Assembly: GCA_020746835.1 (NCBI GenBank)
Contig: JAGPNK010000011.1
Span: 248,001-312,000 of the forward strand
DNA: 64,000 bases
Direction: 5' to 3'
Source: Stachybotrys elegans
Taxonomy: Eukaryota > Ascomycota > Sordariomycetes > Hypocreales > Stachybotryaceae
Part shown: one piece after another, positions 55,316 to 64,000 of the stretch
How the letters are laid out: the number at the start of each line of letters is the position of its first letter
How positions within the stretch are numbered: the stretch's first letter is position 1
The notes under the pieces: model-generated
What the model was told of the DNA's origin: nothing
The model's database searches: none
The model's input: only the letters and a program-made list of their open reading frames with translations
Translations under genes and position numbers: made by a program

Positions 55316-56232
55316 TATCTTGCAGATGTAAAGGTTCTCTTGTTTCGCTGTCTATGTCATTTCTATCTCTATCTCTTCTATCTTTGTCTCTGTTTGAAGG
55401 GCCATCGCTTTGCGAAGGAGAATTACCACCTTGCTGGTTATCGCCGCTCTCGATAGAGCTCTTATCCCGTGGCGCGCACAGACCACTTATTCCCACGGGA
55501 TCCTGTGGGCCTATGGCTTCCCCACCCGATGAGCAGCCGAGCGGCTGCCTACAGTTGCTGACGAAGGGCAATCCAATCCGCCATATTGCCCTTCCTGACG
55601 CAGCGAGCCACCTTGCATAGTCGTAAAGCCCCTTATGGCCAGAAGGTGCGCGGCCAGCAAGACACAGGACATCGAGAGTGCTGCAACGAGCTCTCGTTGA
55701 GCCTAGAAAAAGCCTATCTATAGGTCCGGGGTTTATGCCCGAGGAGAATAATCTCCTTGTCGCGTTTAAGGAAGGCTTTAGCGGTCATATGCCTGGTTAT
55801 AGCAACCCTCCCCTAGCTATACTTCATTGTGCTGCGCGCCGCTCGTTCGCTTGTTGATTACCCTGCCAACGATGTTCAAGCTCTGCTTTTACACTGAGTG
55901 TGGTCCAGCTTTTGTATACGCGCGATCCCGTGTGTGCCGTCCTGAAATCCAAGCAAGCAGGCTAGGCTATTCCCGCTATATATACAGATTGATGGCCGCA
56001 CCGGCATTTCTGGAGGAGATGGTGCGCTGGGCGACAACGGTGGTGGAGGCGCCGGCGGAGGGAGCGGGTGGTGCATTTCGACTGGATAGGGATTCTCTGG
56101 GACAGCCCCTCACAAAGCAACGTCTGCCGTGCAATGAGCCCGATTCTGGCTAGGCAAAGCTGGGGGTTGGGCTGATGGTGATAGGGGAATTGATTAGTGT
56201 CGAAGCCCAGTGCGTATTTGTTTCATTTTTTG

Positions 56233-56402
56233 TAAGTTGGGGGGGGGGGATTTCGAGACCCCCTAGATTTCGATCACACACATGAACTTACAGGGCTTAT
56301 ATTCGAAATACAGGGAATAGCCGGGATTGCTGATTAAACATACAGGGCTGTGATCGAAATCTAGGGGGTCTCGAAATCCCCCCCCCCCCCCCCCCCAACT
56401 TA
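56233..56402. mobile_element. MITE with TA target-site duplication
   Basis: A 166-bp element (56235-56400) is flanked by TA on both sides. The ends are inverted repeats of about 43 bp: the left arm starts AGTTGGGG and continues ATTTCGAGACCCCCTAGATT, CGATCACA; the right arm is its complement ending CCCCAACT. The G run has 11 bases on the left and 19 C on the right, so the arms differ only in homopolymer length. There is no coding content. TA duplication and long terminal inverted repeats are typical of Tc1/mariner-derived MITEs. Confidence 0.8.
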
Positions 56403-57287
56403 GGAAGCAGAAAAATAAGACCAGAAACGGGTTTGCATGATTAGTGCAATCATAAGAGGCGCAATATGCCAATGACCTTTCCCAGTTGGAAAAACACCAC
56501 TAAGCCAACTGCATCGGATTATTCTCCGGGGCCTCCGCAATGAATTGCACGGCAATCACCATATTTTATTACTTTCTATCACTACGCTAAGCTGCCAAGG
56601 AAATATGCCCATTCAAGAAGCCTGGCTGGTCTCTTGTTACTGTTCTCGCCTTCCTTTTGGCTTCATCGCCATGGCCTGGCTACCCCGGTGTTTAATTTAG
56701 TATCAAACGAGACTGGTGAACGAGCAGCAACTATATCCGGTATGTGTAAGGATAAGATAAATTTATGGTGAAATTGGAGGGCATGACCTTACATTCTTGG
56801 AAGGGGGTACCGTCACAAGTCATTCATTCATTTGAGACCTTGTGACGCAGTACAGCGGCCGGAGAAACGGAAAGTAGAAGAAGAAGAAGAAGAATAATAA
56901 TAAATTTAAAAAGAGATTGTTACAATCAACTATCTGGTGCATGTGCATATTACCGTTTGCTTGACGCCAATAATACATGTTTTCTGTCTTCGTGGTCCTT
57001 GTCTCTGTTCACCAGTATTCGAAACAATTTGGTTAGCTGCAAACAGCCCTGGCTTTTTCTACATCGACTCGGTTGTTGCTTCACCGAGATTCTCCACAAC
57101 ACGGCCAGTTAGGGCGACAGTGGAAAGCTTCTAATACACAAACAAGCCTACCTCTATTGTCAACCTTACCGTATTTTTCTACTAATTGTTGTCAATTCAT
57201 TTATTGCCTACACTGCTAGAGAAGACCTCCAGATCACTCCTGTATCGTTGGGCATAGCAGGAATCCCCGCATTCCCCTCACTGTACC
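56403..57287. other. Intergenic; GAA/AAT microsatellite
   Basis: A short (GAA)n(AAT)n tract lies at about 56875-56905. The rest is the promoter of the fucosidase gene. Confidence 0.5.
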
Positions 57288-58784
57288 ATGCGCGGCCTCA
57301 TTCTCCCTCTGCTTGTATGGACAATGCGCGTAGGAGCTCAGTCCCCGGCGGCCTATCTTCGAACACCAGAGCCCCGGCAGGTTGATTGGCATCAACTGGA
57401 GTATTACGCATTCATTCACTTTGGTCATAACACTTTCACAAATGAAGAATGGGGTCGCAGCCAAAGCACGCCCGATGTCTTCAACCCTACAAACCTTGAC
57501 ACTGACCAGTGGGCTGAAGAGTTCTCAAAGGCGGGGTTTAAGGGCATGATCCTGACAGCAAAGCACCACGATGGCATGGCACTCTGGAACACCACCACTA
57601 CTGCTTACAAGATTGAGAATTCAGTCTGGGCTGCGAACCGCACCGCTCAGCGCCTCGAAACCGATGTTGTCAGGTTGGCTGCTGCTTCTGCCAAGAAATA
57701 CGGTCTGCGATTCGGCGTCTATCTTTCTCCGTGGGACATGCACCGCGACCCAGCCATGCCAAAACCTCATCTTGTCGGCACAATCTACGACGAGCCTCAG
57801 ATCTTTGGCGACAGCAATCCTGGAGATTACAACGAGTTTTACTCGCAGCAACTTACAGAGTTGGTGACCATGAAGCACCATGATGGTTCGCAAATCGACT
57901 TATTCGAGATTTGGTTGGATGGTGCGAGCGGTTCTTCGACGAGGCAAACATTTGCCTGGACCATGTTCCGTGACATCATTCGCAAGCATCAACCTGGAGC
58001 GCTCATGTGGGGTCACCAAGGCGTCGACGCGCGATGGGTAGGCAACGAAGAAGGGTACTCGCTGGAGACGAACTGGCACACCATCAACTCAACCCAAGAC
58101 GACGCACGTCTCTCCGAAGACGCGCTCATGCTTGGGGTCCGAGATGGACTGTACTGGACACCAGCAGAGTCGGATGCCCGCATTCGAGACGGTTGGTTCT
58201 GGCACAGCGATGAACATCCTAAATCAGGCGAAGCCCTCATGGAAATGTACTTGGAGACCGTGGGTCGCAGCGTCACGTTGCTCTTGGATGTGCCGCCAAA
58301 CACTCAAGGTTTGATTGAAAAGGAAGACATTGAATCGCTGCGGCGCTTTCGAGACTTGCGCGAGTCGTTCTTGGAGCAAGCGCTCCTCCATCCCGAAACA
58401 AACGTCACCGCGAGCAGCATCCGCGGCAACAACGAGGGGCTGTACGGGCCAGAAAAGGTTCTGGACGGCAATCCTACTACGTATTGGACAATGGATGATG
58501 GTCAACTGACAGGATGGGTTGAGATTGACCTCGGCCGTGTCTGCTCTATTGAAGGATTTGTCACACAGGAGCACATCGCCTTGGGGCAGCGAATCGGTGG
58601 CTACTCATTTGATGCACTGGTTGACGGTGGCTTTAAGACTGTGGTAAATGGAACCTCGCTGGGGTACAAGCGCATCGATACGCTTTCTTCAGGACTGAAG
58701 ACGAGCCGGATTCGATTCCGGGTTACTCAATCCAACGCAGTGCCACTAGTTCAGAGCATCCAAGTGCTTGGAGGCATGTGCTAG
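57288..58784 (+). CDS. Alpha-L-fucosidase, GH29, with discoidin-like domain (498 aa)
   Basis: A single exon. The signal peptide is MRGLILPLLVWTMRVGAQS. The GH29 barrel starts at WHQLEYYAFIHFGHNTFTN and includes AGFKGMILTAKHHDGMALWN, GVYLSPWDMHRD, and LFEIWLDGASG, which holds the catalytic nucleophile Asp. NLWH-type segments continue to LLLDVPPNTQGLIEKED. From about residue 370 a F5/8 type C (discoidin) fold follows: ASSIRGNNEGLYGPEKVLDG, TTYWTMDDGQLTGWVEIDLG, ending VQSIQVLGGMC. It releases fucose from extracellular glycans. Full length for the family. Confidence 0.9.
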   Translation: MRGLILPLLVWTMRVGAQSPAAYLRTPEPRQVDWHQLEYYAFIHFGHNTFTNEEWGRSQSTPDVFNPTNLDTDQWAEEFSKAGFKGMILTAKHHDGMALWNTTTTAYKIENSVWAANRTAQRLETDVVRLAAASAKKYGLRFGVYLSPWDMHRDPAMPKPHLVGTIYDEPQIFGDSNPGDYNEFYSQQLTELVTMKHHDGSQIDLFEIWLDGASGSSTRQTFAWTMFRDIIRKHQPGALMWGHQGVDARWVGNEEGYSLETNWHTINSTQDDARLSEDALMLGVRDGLYWTPAESDARIRDGWFWHSDEHPKSGEALMEMYLETVGRSVTLLLDVPPNTQGLIEKEDIESLRRFRDLRESFLEQALLHPETNVTASSIRGNNEGLYGPEKVLDGNPTTYWTMDDGQLTGWVEIDLGRVCSIEGFVTQEHIALGQRIGGYSFDALVDGGFKTVVNGTSLGYKRIDTLSSGLKTSRIRFRVTQSNAVPLVQSIQVLGGMC

Positions 58785-59204
58785 TGTGGTCTACGAGTTG
58801 AATGATGTTATTTACTTGATTCACTAACTATATTTAACCCTTTATGGCTTTCTGCAACTATGTCGGCTTCTAGCTGGTTTTGTGGTGAGATCCAGACAGT
58901 CGGCTATGTGTAGGTGGATGGTGCTTCCAGTCGCGGCCGCTTATTATTTTGGTACAGCTTGACCTAGAAAGCGATGACAGTTCGCAGCAAACACGACCTA
59001 TCATAAATTATTTAGAGCACCAACAAACATTTGCGAAAATCCAACACAATTGGGCCTTCCTCCTCATTGAAGTCGCTGATCTGTATCCCATTGGGGCCCC
59101 AACGGGAAATCCCATTAGGCCTTCATAGTATGGGTTTGCATTCCCGCAACGAAGACTGTCTGAGGATAAAGTATGCAGTCCGAGGTCTATCCAGAATTCC
59201 TGCA
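58785..59204. other. Intergenic
   Basis: A convergent gap between fucosidase and adenine deaminase genes; nothing specific seen. Confidence 0.4.
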
Positions 59205-60278
59205 TCACATGGGTATCATCATTCTTTGCCTTCGCACTGCCTCGTCCACCTTGAGGCTTAGCTGCTGCTTTCTCTCCGAGGAACACCAACTACCATCAAT
59301 AGCACCCTTTGCGATGGTCTCCCATTCTCCAACCGACAGATTAAAGGCGTCTTGGACCGCACAGTAGCAATCTAGAACATGGCCTCCAAAATAAGCCGGA
59401 TCGTCGCTGTTTAAACTGAACCGAACGCCTCGTTCGAGAAACTCTCGAATTGGTAGCTGCTCAATTTCTGCGATCCCACGCAGTGCGACATTGGATATTG
59501 GGCATAGAGTAAGCATGATGCTGTTCTTGGCCAGGTGATCAAGAAGTGCCGGGTCTTCGGCAGCGCGACGGCCGTGATCGATCCGACCGACTCCCAGGTG
59601 TGTTATGGCGGAGGAGACGTATTCAGCAGGACCTTCCTCCCCAAAATGAGCAGTGAGGTTCCTGACGCCTGCTTCCCTCGCTGAATCGTACACGGATGTA
59701 AACATAGTAGGGTGCATGTTCTTTTCCGTGCTCGACATTCCGAACCCAGCGACGGTACCGTCCTCGAAATGCCCAGCCGCGACTACTTCAGCCAGCATAT
59801 TTAATGCGGACGGAATGGGCAGGTGTCGGACCAGGCAAGGTATGAACATGACGCTGAGATCGGGAAGCTCGGCTGCGGCTCGAGCCTTTGCCGCACTCAA
59901 ACCAGACATAACGGTGCTGTAAGATATGCCTCGTTCCATGTGGACCTGAGGGTCGAAAAACACCTCAAGGTGGTGTACATTTTGTGCGTGGGCTCTTTCC
60001 AGATAGGCGTAGGTCAAGGCTTCGAAATCAGCCTCGGTGAGCAATACCGAAAAGCCGATAAAGTAATAGTGAAGAAAGTCGTCGAGGTTCTCAAACACAC
60101 TGTAGCGAGCCTTGAGAGCTGTGGAAGACTCGAAAGCCGGATCGTCAAGTGGAAGCTGTACGGAGTTCCTCTCGGCCAAGGTGAAGAGCAACTCCGGATC
60201 GAGTGTGCCCTCAATGTGGATGTGATGCTCACACTTGGGCAGGGCACACAAGAAATCGTGCAGAATGGACTTGCACAT
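59205..60278 (-). CDS. AAH1: Adenine deaminase (357 aa)
   Basis: A single exon. The amidohydrolase metal site is ALPKCEHHIHIEGTLDPELL (HxH). LTAHFGEEGP has the second His and the catalytic Glu, GVGRIDHGRRA the next His, and FSLNSDDPAYFGG the metal-binding Asp pair. DPQVHMERGI fits fungal and yeast Aah1-type adenine deaminases, which convert adenine to hypoxanthine in purine salvage. Length matches the family (about 350 aa). CEHH rather than the more common xELH precedes HIEG. The gene symbol follows the yeast orthologue name. Confidence 0.88.
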   Translation of the reverse strand: MCKSILHDFLCALPKCEHHIHIEGTLDPELLFTLAERNSVQLPLDDPAFESSTALKARYSVFENLDDFLHYYFIGFSVLLTEADFEALTYAYLERAHAQNVHHLEVFFDPQVHMERGISYSTVMSGLSAAKARAAAELPDLSVMFIPCLVRHLPIPSALNMLAEVVAAGHFEDGTVAGFGMSSTEKNMHPTMFTSVYDSAREAGVRNLTAHFGEEGPAEYVSSAITHLGVGRIDHGRRAAEDPALLDHLAKNSIMLTLCPISNVALRGIAEIEQLPIREFLERGVRFSLNSDDPAYFGGHVLDCYCAVQDAFNLSVGEWETIAKGAIDGSWCSSERKQQLSLKVDEAVRRQRMMIPM

Positions 60279-60927
60279 GGCAGCAAGGATATGAGGATAG
60301 AATGGTGCCCGTGATCAATGTCATGGATAAACGATAGACTAAATACCCAGCCGCCAGATGGAGACGATTCGGAGTCGGCCGCTTCCGACGGACAGATTCT
60401 AGAAAGACAAGAGCGGGTCGACAACCACAAGAATCGGTAGCCACCGGTAGTATGGTCTAACCATGAACTGTATCTAACTGTTAGTCATAGCTTGCTATAT
60501 CCCCTGTCTGTATATTTGAAGTCTACCTCAATTTTTCCAGTCAGCGCCAATTATGTATCTGAATCTGTCAATATAAAAAGTGTCTTGGCCGTCAAAAACA
60601 ATTTTGATCTGCTTACGATGGGCGAATATCTAATTGTCGAGCCTAAGTAGTGACGTATGGAATGTCGATATTGTACTCATTCATAGCTGAAAAGAAACAC
60701 AAGAACACGGCCCTTAATTTTAGCCCATGCCCCTGAGTCGGAGACGGCACAACCTACATCCGCCCAGAATGAATGGCGCAAAGTCAAAATTAAAATCGTC
60801 AATACCCTATACAGCTTCATCTTATTCCGTGCCCATTCACTCCTCAGCCAAAATCGTAACACCTTGCACTATCTTTCACTGACCTCTGTCCCATTAGGGC
60901 ACAGAGTCGGAAACCCCCACATCTTTT
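60279..60927. other. Intergenic
   Basis: Promoter of adenine deaminase and 3' flank of the next reverse gene; nothing specific seen. Confidence 0.4.
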
Positions 60928-61407
60928 TTAAACGGCCAAGAGACCAGGGCTCGGAGGATTGCTCTCGGTCTTTCGGCCATGAGTTAAGCAGGTGCCGTCC
61001 TGTCTTTTCCCGGGGCAGTTGTCATTGCAGAGCCGTGGGTTTTCTGTATGAGTTTGAAACATTTTGTTTTTTTCGTGGTCGCTGTGAGAAGAGGATGAAG
61101 AAGCTGACGAGGAGCTTGCTGTGTCCTTCTTGTAGTTGTGGCTGGTAGTGGGTTTTGCTGACGACCGTTCCGCGCAGGGAGTGTTGGCTGGGGCAGAGTT
61201 TTCTTTCGCTTTCCTCGCTCGTTTGGCATCCCTTCTATCCTCTCGCTTCTCGATCTGACGAAAAATGGCGTTTCTACCTGCCTTGAGAACACCCCCAATA
61301 AACATTACTGGCCCTAACACAATCCCCCATGGACAGCCGCAAAAGATCATGTAACATCCTTCGCTCAGCTCCTCAGGGTACTTCTCCAACGTCGGATCTT
61401 TTCGCAT
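60928..61407 (-). CDS. Hypothetical protein (159 aa)
   Basis: A single open frame from 61407. The N-terminus MRKDPTLEKYPEELSEGCYM is followed by one likely membrane segment, CGCPWGIVLGPVMFIGGVLK. A strongly basic Arg/Lys helix (KREDRRDAKRARKAKEN), a Ser-rich linker and a short Cys pair near the end follow. The membrane segment plus flanking charges is more gene-like than random frames. It resembles small fungal single-pass proteins of unknown function. No neighbour suggests a role. Confidence 0.5.
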   Translation of the reverse strand: MRKDPTLEKYPEELSEGCYMIFCGCPWGIVLGPVMFIGGVLKAGRNAIFRQIEKREDRRDAKRARKAKENSAPANTPCAERSSAKPTTSHNYKKDTASSSSASSSSSHSDHEKNKMFQTHTENPRLCNDNCPGKRQDGTCLTHGRKTESNPPSPGLLAV

Positions 61408-62621
61408 GGCAAATACAGTTGTAGATGGTTGAGAGGACTTAGAACGGGGTCAAGTAATGAGAATATTCGCTCAAGGTTAAATAAATGCTAAAGAGTCCCA
61501 AGAAAATGAACAATGGTACCAAGGTTCAACGACTGATGGATGACTTACGTAGGATTAAATATCCCACAGCTGCAACTTGCCATAACCCAGAGTGCAAAGA
61601 GTTGAGTCTCAATTGCAACTGCAAGATGATGACAGTGACGTCACAACCTGATAAGGCTACCAATCAAAGCATGCAAAGTCTCGCCGATCATGACTCCCCA
61701 AAAGGATAATGCTTCAAATGACGAAATCCTCGCTCTCAATCAGCAATAATCTGCGGAGCTCCCTATCATCCAGACCGATTCCCGTCTCTGTAAGAGTCTG
61801 GACCTGTGCACATTATGACGTGGCGCGGCGTGACGAACCCCGTGCTTGAGGCTCTGCGTCAACACCATGAGTGGAATCTATGAGTGCTAGCTGCGTCCAG
61901 CAGAAGGGACTCATCCATATGGATACCTTTACCTTTCTTCTTGAGCGGTACTCTTGTAATGTGACTGGAGGGTTACTTGTGTTAGGTAAATCGGGCATTC
62001 GCTTTGCCGGTTCCCGAGGGTTGAGAACCGGCATGTGTTCCTGATTCATGCTCCAAAGCCAGCCAGCCCATCAGCTGCACGTCAGGCTCAAGATAAAGGG
62101 TGGCGCCCAGCGGGGTCATGGAACCCTGTCAAGTTAGATGCCGCGCAGTCCGAGAGCGGGTACGTTCAGCTTTAAAAGAAAAACTGGTCTGGGCCAGAGC
62201 GACTCGGTAGATAATGAGGGGAAACGGCTGAGGCACGGAACTGGCAGACGGGACCATTCCGATGTAGGTGAGCATCCGTCCAGCCTTCAAGGAATGGTCA
62301 CACGCACCTTCCGACTGGGGATGCTTGGCGAACCGGGTATGAAGTGACAGCCCATTCTAGCGACGTGGTTACTAGAAGGAGAATAGGCTTTGCTGGGTCC
62401 TTGCGATCTTGAGCAAGCTAAAGGGAGCATGACTCGCGGCTACAACCGATTCTCTCGAAGTCCCCATCATGTGAAATAAGGATCAGCAGCGGCGAAAAAT
62501 GCTTATCAAGTAATTCACATAAATGATCGCTAATCCCTGTTTATCCGATGTGTTCAACACTGGCTGAGCAAAGATCGTGTCATATTGACTGGCAAGCTTC
62601 GAACTGAGTCTATCGTGAACC
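61408..62621. other. Intergenic, 1.2 kb
   Basis: No gene recognised; small frames at 61485, 61813 and 62138 lack features. Confidence 0.45.
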
Positions 62622-63569
62622 ATGAATCTTCCTCTCGTGCCTCTTTTCGCCGCGCTCTGGTCGGTGTGTGCGGCGCAATCGGATAACGATTCGACGGCCC
62701 CTATTGTGCTGGCGCCGCCACCATGGACTCTCAAGGGCACCGTTTACTCAGCAACCTTCGTGCCACTGTCGAAAAAACTACCCACCAAGGCCTACTCGCC
62801 GCTAGAACGAGGCTCTGCAGTGCAAACGGAAGGCGAATTTCTCGGCGGCATCGGAATGGTCCAGATCATCCGCTACACAGAAAGTCCGGTTGGCCCGTAC
62901 GATGAACTGCTGCTTCTGCCAGGCTTCTTCAAGTACGATGGCCCTACGGGCGAAAGGACAAATGTTCGCATCACGAGAATCTATGTGAGCCAGAAATACA
63001 CATGCTGGAATGGAAGAACGAGTATGTACCGTCGCTGCACGGTGAGGGGCTGGGAGCTAAACGCTGATGAATTAATAGATTGGAACATCCCTAAGCACCT
63101 GGCCCGTTTCGACTGGACTGAAAAGAACGGAGCTACGACTGTTAAGATTTACCCTCACGATACCACCGGCGACCCCCTCGAGTCTAAGCCTGCAGAGAAG
63201 CCTTGGTTCAAGGCCACTTTCACGCTCGATTTGCTAGGCGGCCTGCCATTCACCACAGACCTATACGACATCTTGGGAGTCAACACCACGCTGGCTCAGC
63301 CTCCTTTGCCCCATGCCGAGAGCAAGTACCACGAATTGGCGGGAACGAACCACTGGGCTGCGACGGTACCGGGCCAGGCCACCAACAAAGCGTCAATTGG
63401 CATTTTCGACCTCGATCAGGGTGAAGGTGATGTTGTCGAGGGTCAGACCACCAACGTTGTTGGAGACGAGCATTACCCCAACTTTTGGCCCGGTCTTCTA
63501 CGCTTCCACCCAGGAATGAAGCTGGAAGATGCGACGATTACGTTTAGCGAACCAGAGATCTGGGGTTAA
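62622..63569 (+). CDS. Secreted acetoacetate-decarboxylase-like protein (296 aa)
   Basis: The signal peptide is MNLPLVPLFAALWSVCAAQ. The body begins APPPWTLKGTVYSATFVPLS and continues GGIGMVQIIRYTESPVGPYD, then ELLLLPGFF. This is the opening pattern of the acetoacetate decarboxylase-like beta-barrel family in fungi. A 57-nt intron (63022-63078, GTATGT...AATAG) keeps the frame open if unspliced; splicing restores CWNGRTNWNIPKHLARFDW, which is the better reading (exons 62622-63021 and 63079-63569). Catalytic Lys of true decarboxylases could not be identified with confidence. A secreted or vacuolar role is likely; activity is unknown. Confidence 0.75.
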   Translation: MNLPLVPLFAALWSVCAAQSDNDSTAPIVLAPPPWTLKGTVYSATFVPLSKKLPTKAYSPLERGSAVQTEGEFLGGIGMVQIIRYTESPVGPYDELLLLPGFFKYDGPTGERTNVRITRIYVSQKYTCWNGRTSMYRRCTVRGWELNADELIDWNIPKHLARFDWTEKNGATTVKIYPHDTTGDPLESKPAEKPWFKATFTLDLLGGLPFTTDLYDILGVNTTLAQPPLPHAESKYHELAGTNHWAATVPGQATNKASIGIFDLDQGEGDVVEGQTTNVVGDEHYPNFWPGLLRFHPGMKLEDATITFSEPEIWG

Positions 63570-64000
63570 GAGCTGGAACTCGGAACGCGGTAAAGCCAGG
63601 ATTGCCGGCCCGGCTTGGTATAATTGCTGAATAGTTCAAAGATAATACTTGTAATCAAACATAGCTGACCCTTAGTCGCAAACAGCTTGTCATATCTATG
63701 CTTCTACCATCTAGTTGCTCTAGTTACTAATGCAGCCACTCACCGGATGTTGCATAGTGAGACAGCGCCTCGCAGTCGTTGATGTCCATCCTACTGGACA
63801 TGATCATATGAACAAAGCAAAATCCATTACGCGCACTGTGTCGGCTTGGCAAATTCTAGAGTCGCAGCTGAATATAGTCTAGCCCTAATAAACCGTGGAA
63901 ATTACATCTGATGTACTCCGTACTACCGGGATGAACGACGATCTAGTGGCTTCTGGTAGGCCGTTTCAGATTTACGTTCGGCTGGTCGCTATTTTAAGTC
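63570..64000. other. Terminal flank
   Basis: 3' flank of the last gene; nothing recognised up to the window end. Confidence 0.4.

Larger units (their letters stand above)
54604..55830. repeat. Low-complexity, internally duplicated region
   Basis: From 54630 to 54800, CAGAGCGAGAAGC(T)TC(C/A) units recur several times and read as Pro-Glu-Arg-Glu-Ala in one frame. From 54969 to 55315 there is a direct duplication with GC-to-AT changes. CTCCTCT(A)CTCTCTGTAGC units recur between 55150 and 55250. Reverse frames are Ser/Arg/Glu-rich. No retrotransposon domain was recognised; it may be the degraded coding part of a repetitive protein. Confidence 0.55.

Noticed and set aside
55827..56153. Forward frame of 108 codons before the MITE
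   Set aside because: No domain, signal or splice support; composition like the surrounding non-coding DNA.

Overview
The window is nuclear DNA of a filamentous ascomycete, probably a sordariomycete. The evidence is short GT-AG introns of about 45-80 nt with CTAAC/CTGAC branch points, two Zn2Cys6 regulators, several P450 and MFS genes, small secreted cysteine-rich proteins, and 2EXR, LysM and tyrosinase families. No rRNA, tRNA, CRISPR array or bacterial operon was seen. Gene models were built by joining reading frames across consensus splice sites and checking phase; exon sums that came out in frame are stated.

Region 1 (about 0.2-26.7 kb) is a dense accessory block shaped like a secondary-metabolism or detoxification cluster. 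It holds three P450 genes, a GST, a GNAT acetyltransferase, an SDR, two MFS exporters, an amino-acid permease, two alpha/beta hydrolases, two small secreted proteins and two Zn2Cys6 regulators. No PKS, NRPS, terpene synthase or prenyltransferase is present. Parts of it are decaying. The first P450 has an in-frame amber codon, the SDR has three lesions, and the first regulator has a G-run frameshift. The other genes look intact. An AflR-type regulator (20976-22141) lies beside a divergent MFS/hydrolase pair whose shared promoter carries two identical TCG-CTCAG-CGA elements, matching the published AflR consensus. This is the best candidate regulatory circuit in the window.

Region 2 (about 28-47 kb) is rich in secreted and cell-wall-related genes. 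A LysM gene and the C-terminal part of a killer-toxin-like chitinase abut head to head, each lacking its 5' half, as if one deletion removed their shared promoter and both 5' ends. Then come a 2EXR protein, a T5orf172 (GIY-YIG-like) protein, an FMN-dependent alpha-hydroxy-acid oxidase, a secreted beta/gamma-crystallin-like protein with a Kex2-type site, a decayed LysM gene, two more small secreted proteins, a tyrosinase and an EthD-domain protein.

Region 3 (about 47-57 kb) is gene-poor and repeat-rich. It has a decamer array whose unit variants follow a CpG to CpA to TpA path, a short direct duplication differing only by GC-to-AT transitions, a perfect hairpin, a MITE with TA target duplication, and a glycoside-hydrolase remnant. 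An intronless FAD oxidoreductase sits directly after the decamer array. Repeat-induced point mutation (RIP) is the simplest common explanation for the substitution patterns.

Region 4 (57-64 kb) returns to ordinary genes: a GH29 alpha-L-fucosidase with a discoidin-like domain, adenine deaminase, a small basic hypothetical protein, and a secreted acetoacetate-decarboxylase-like protein.
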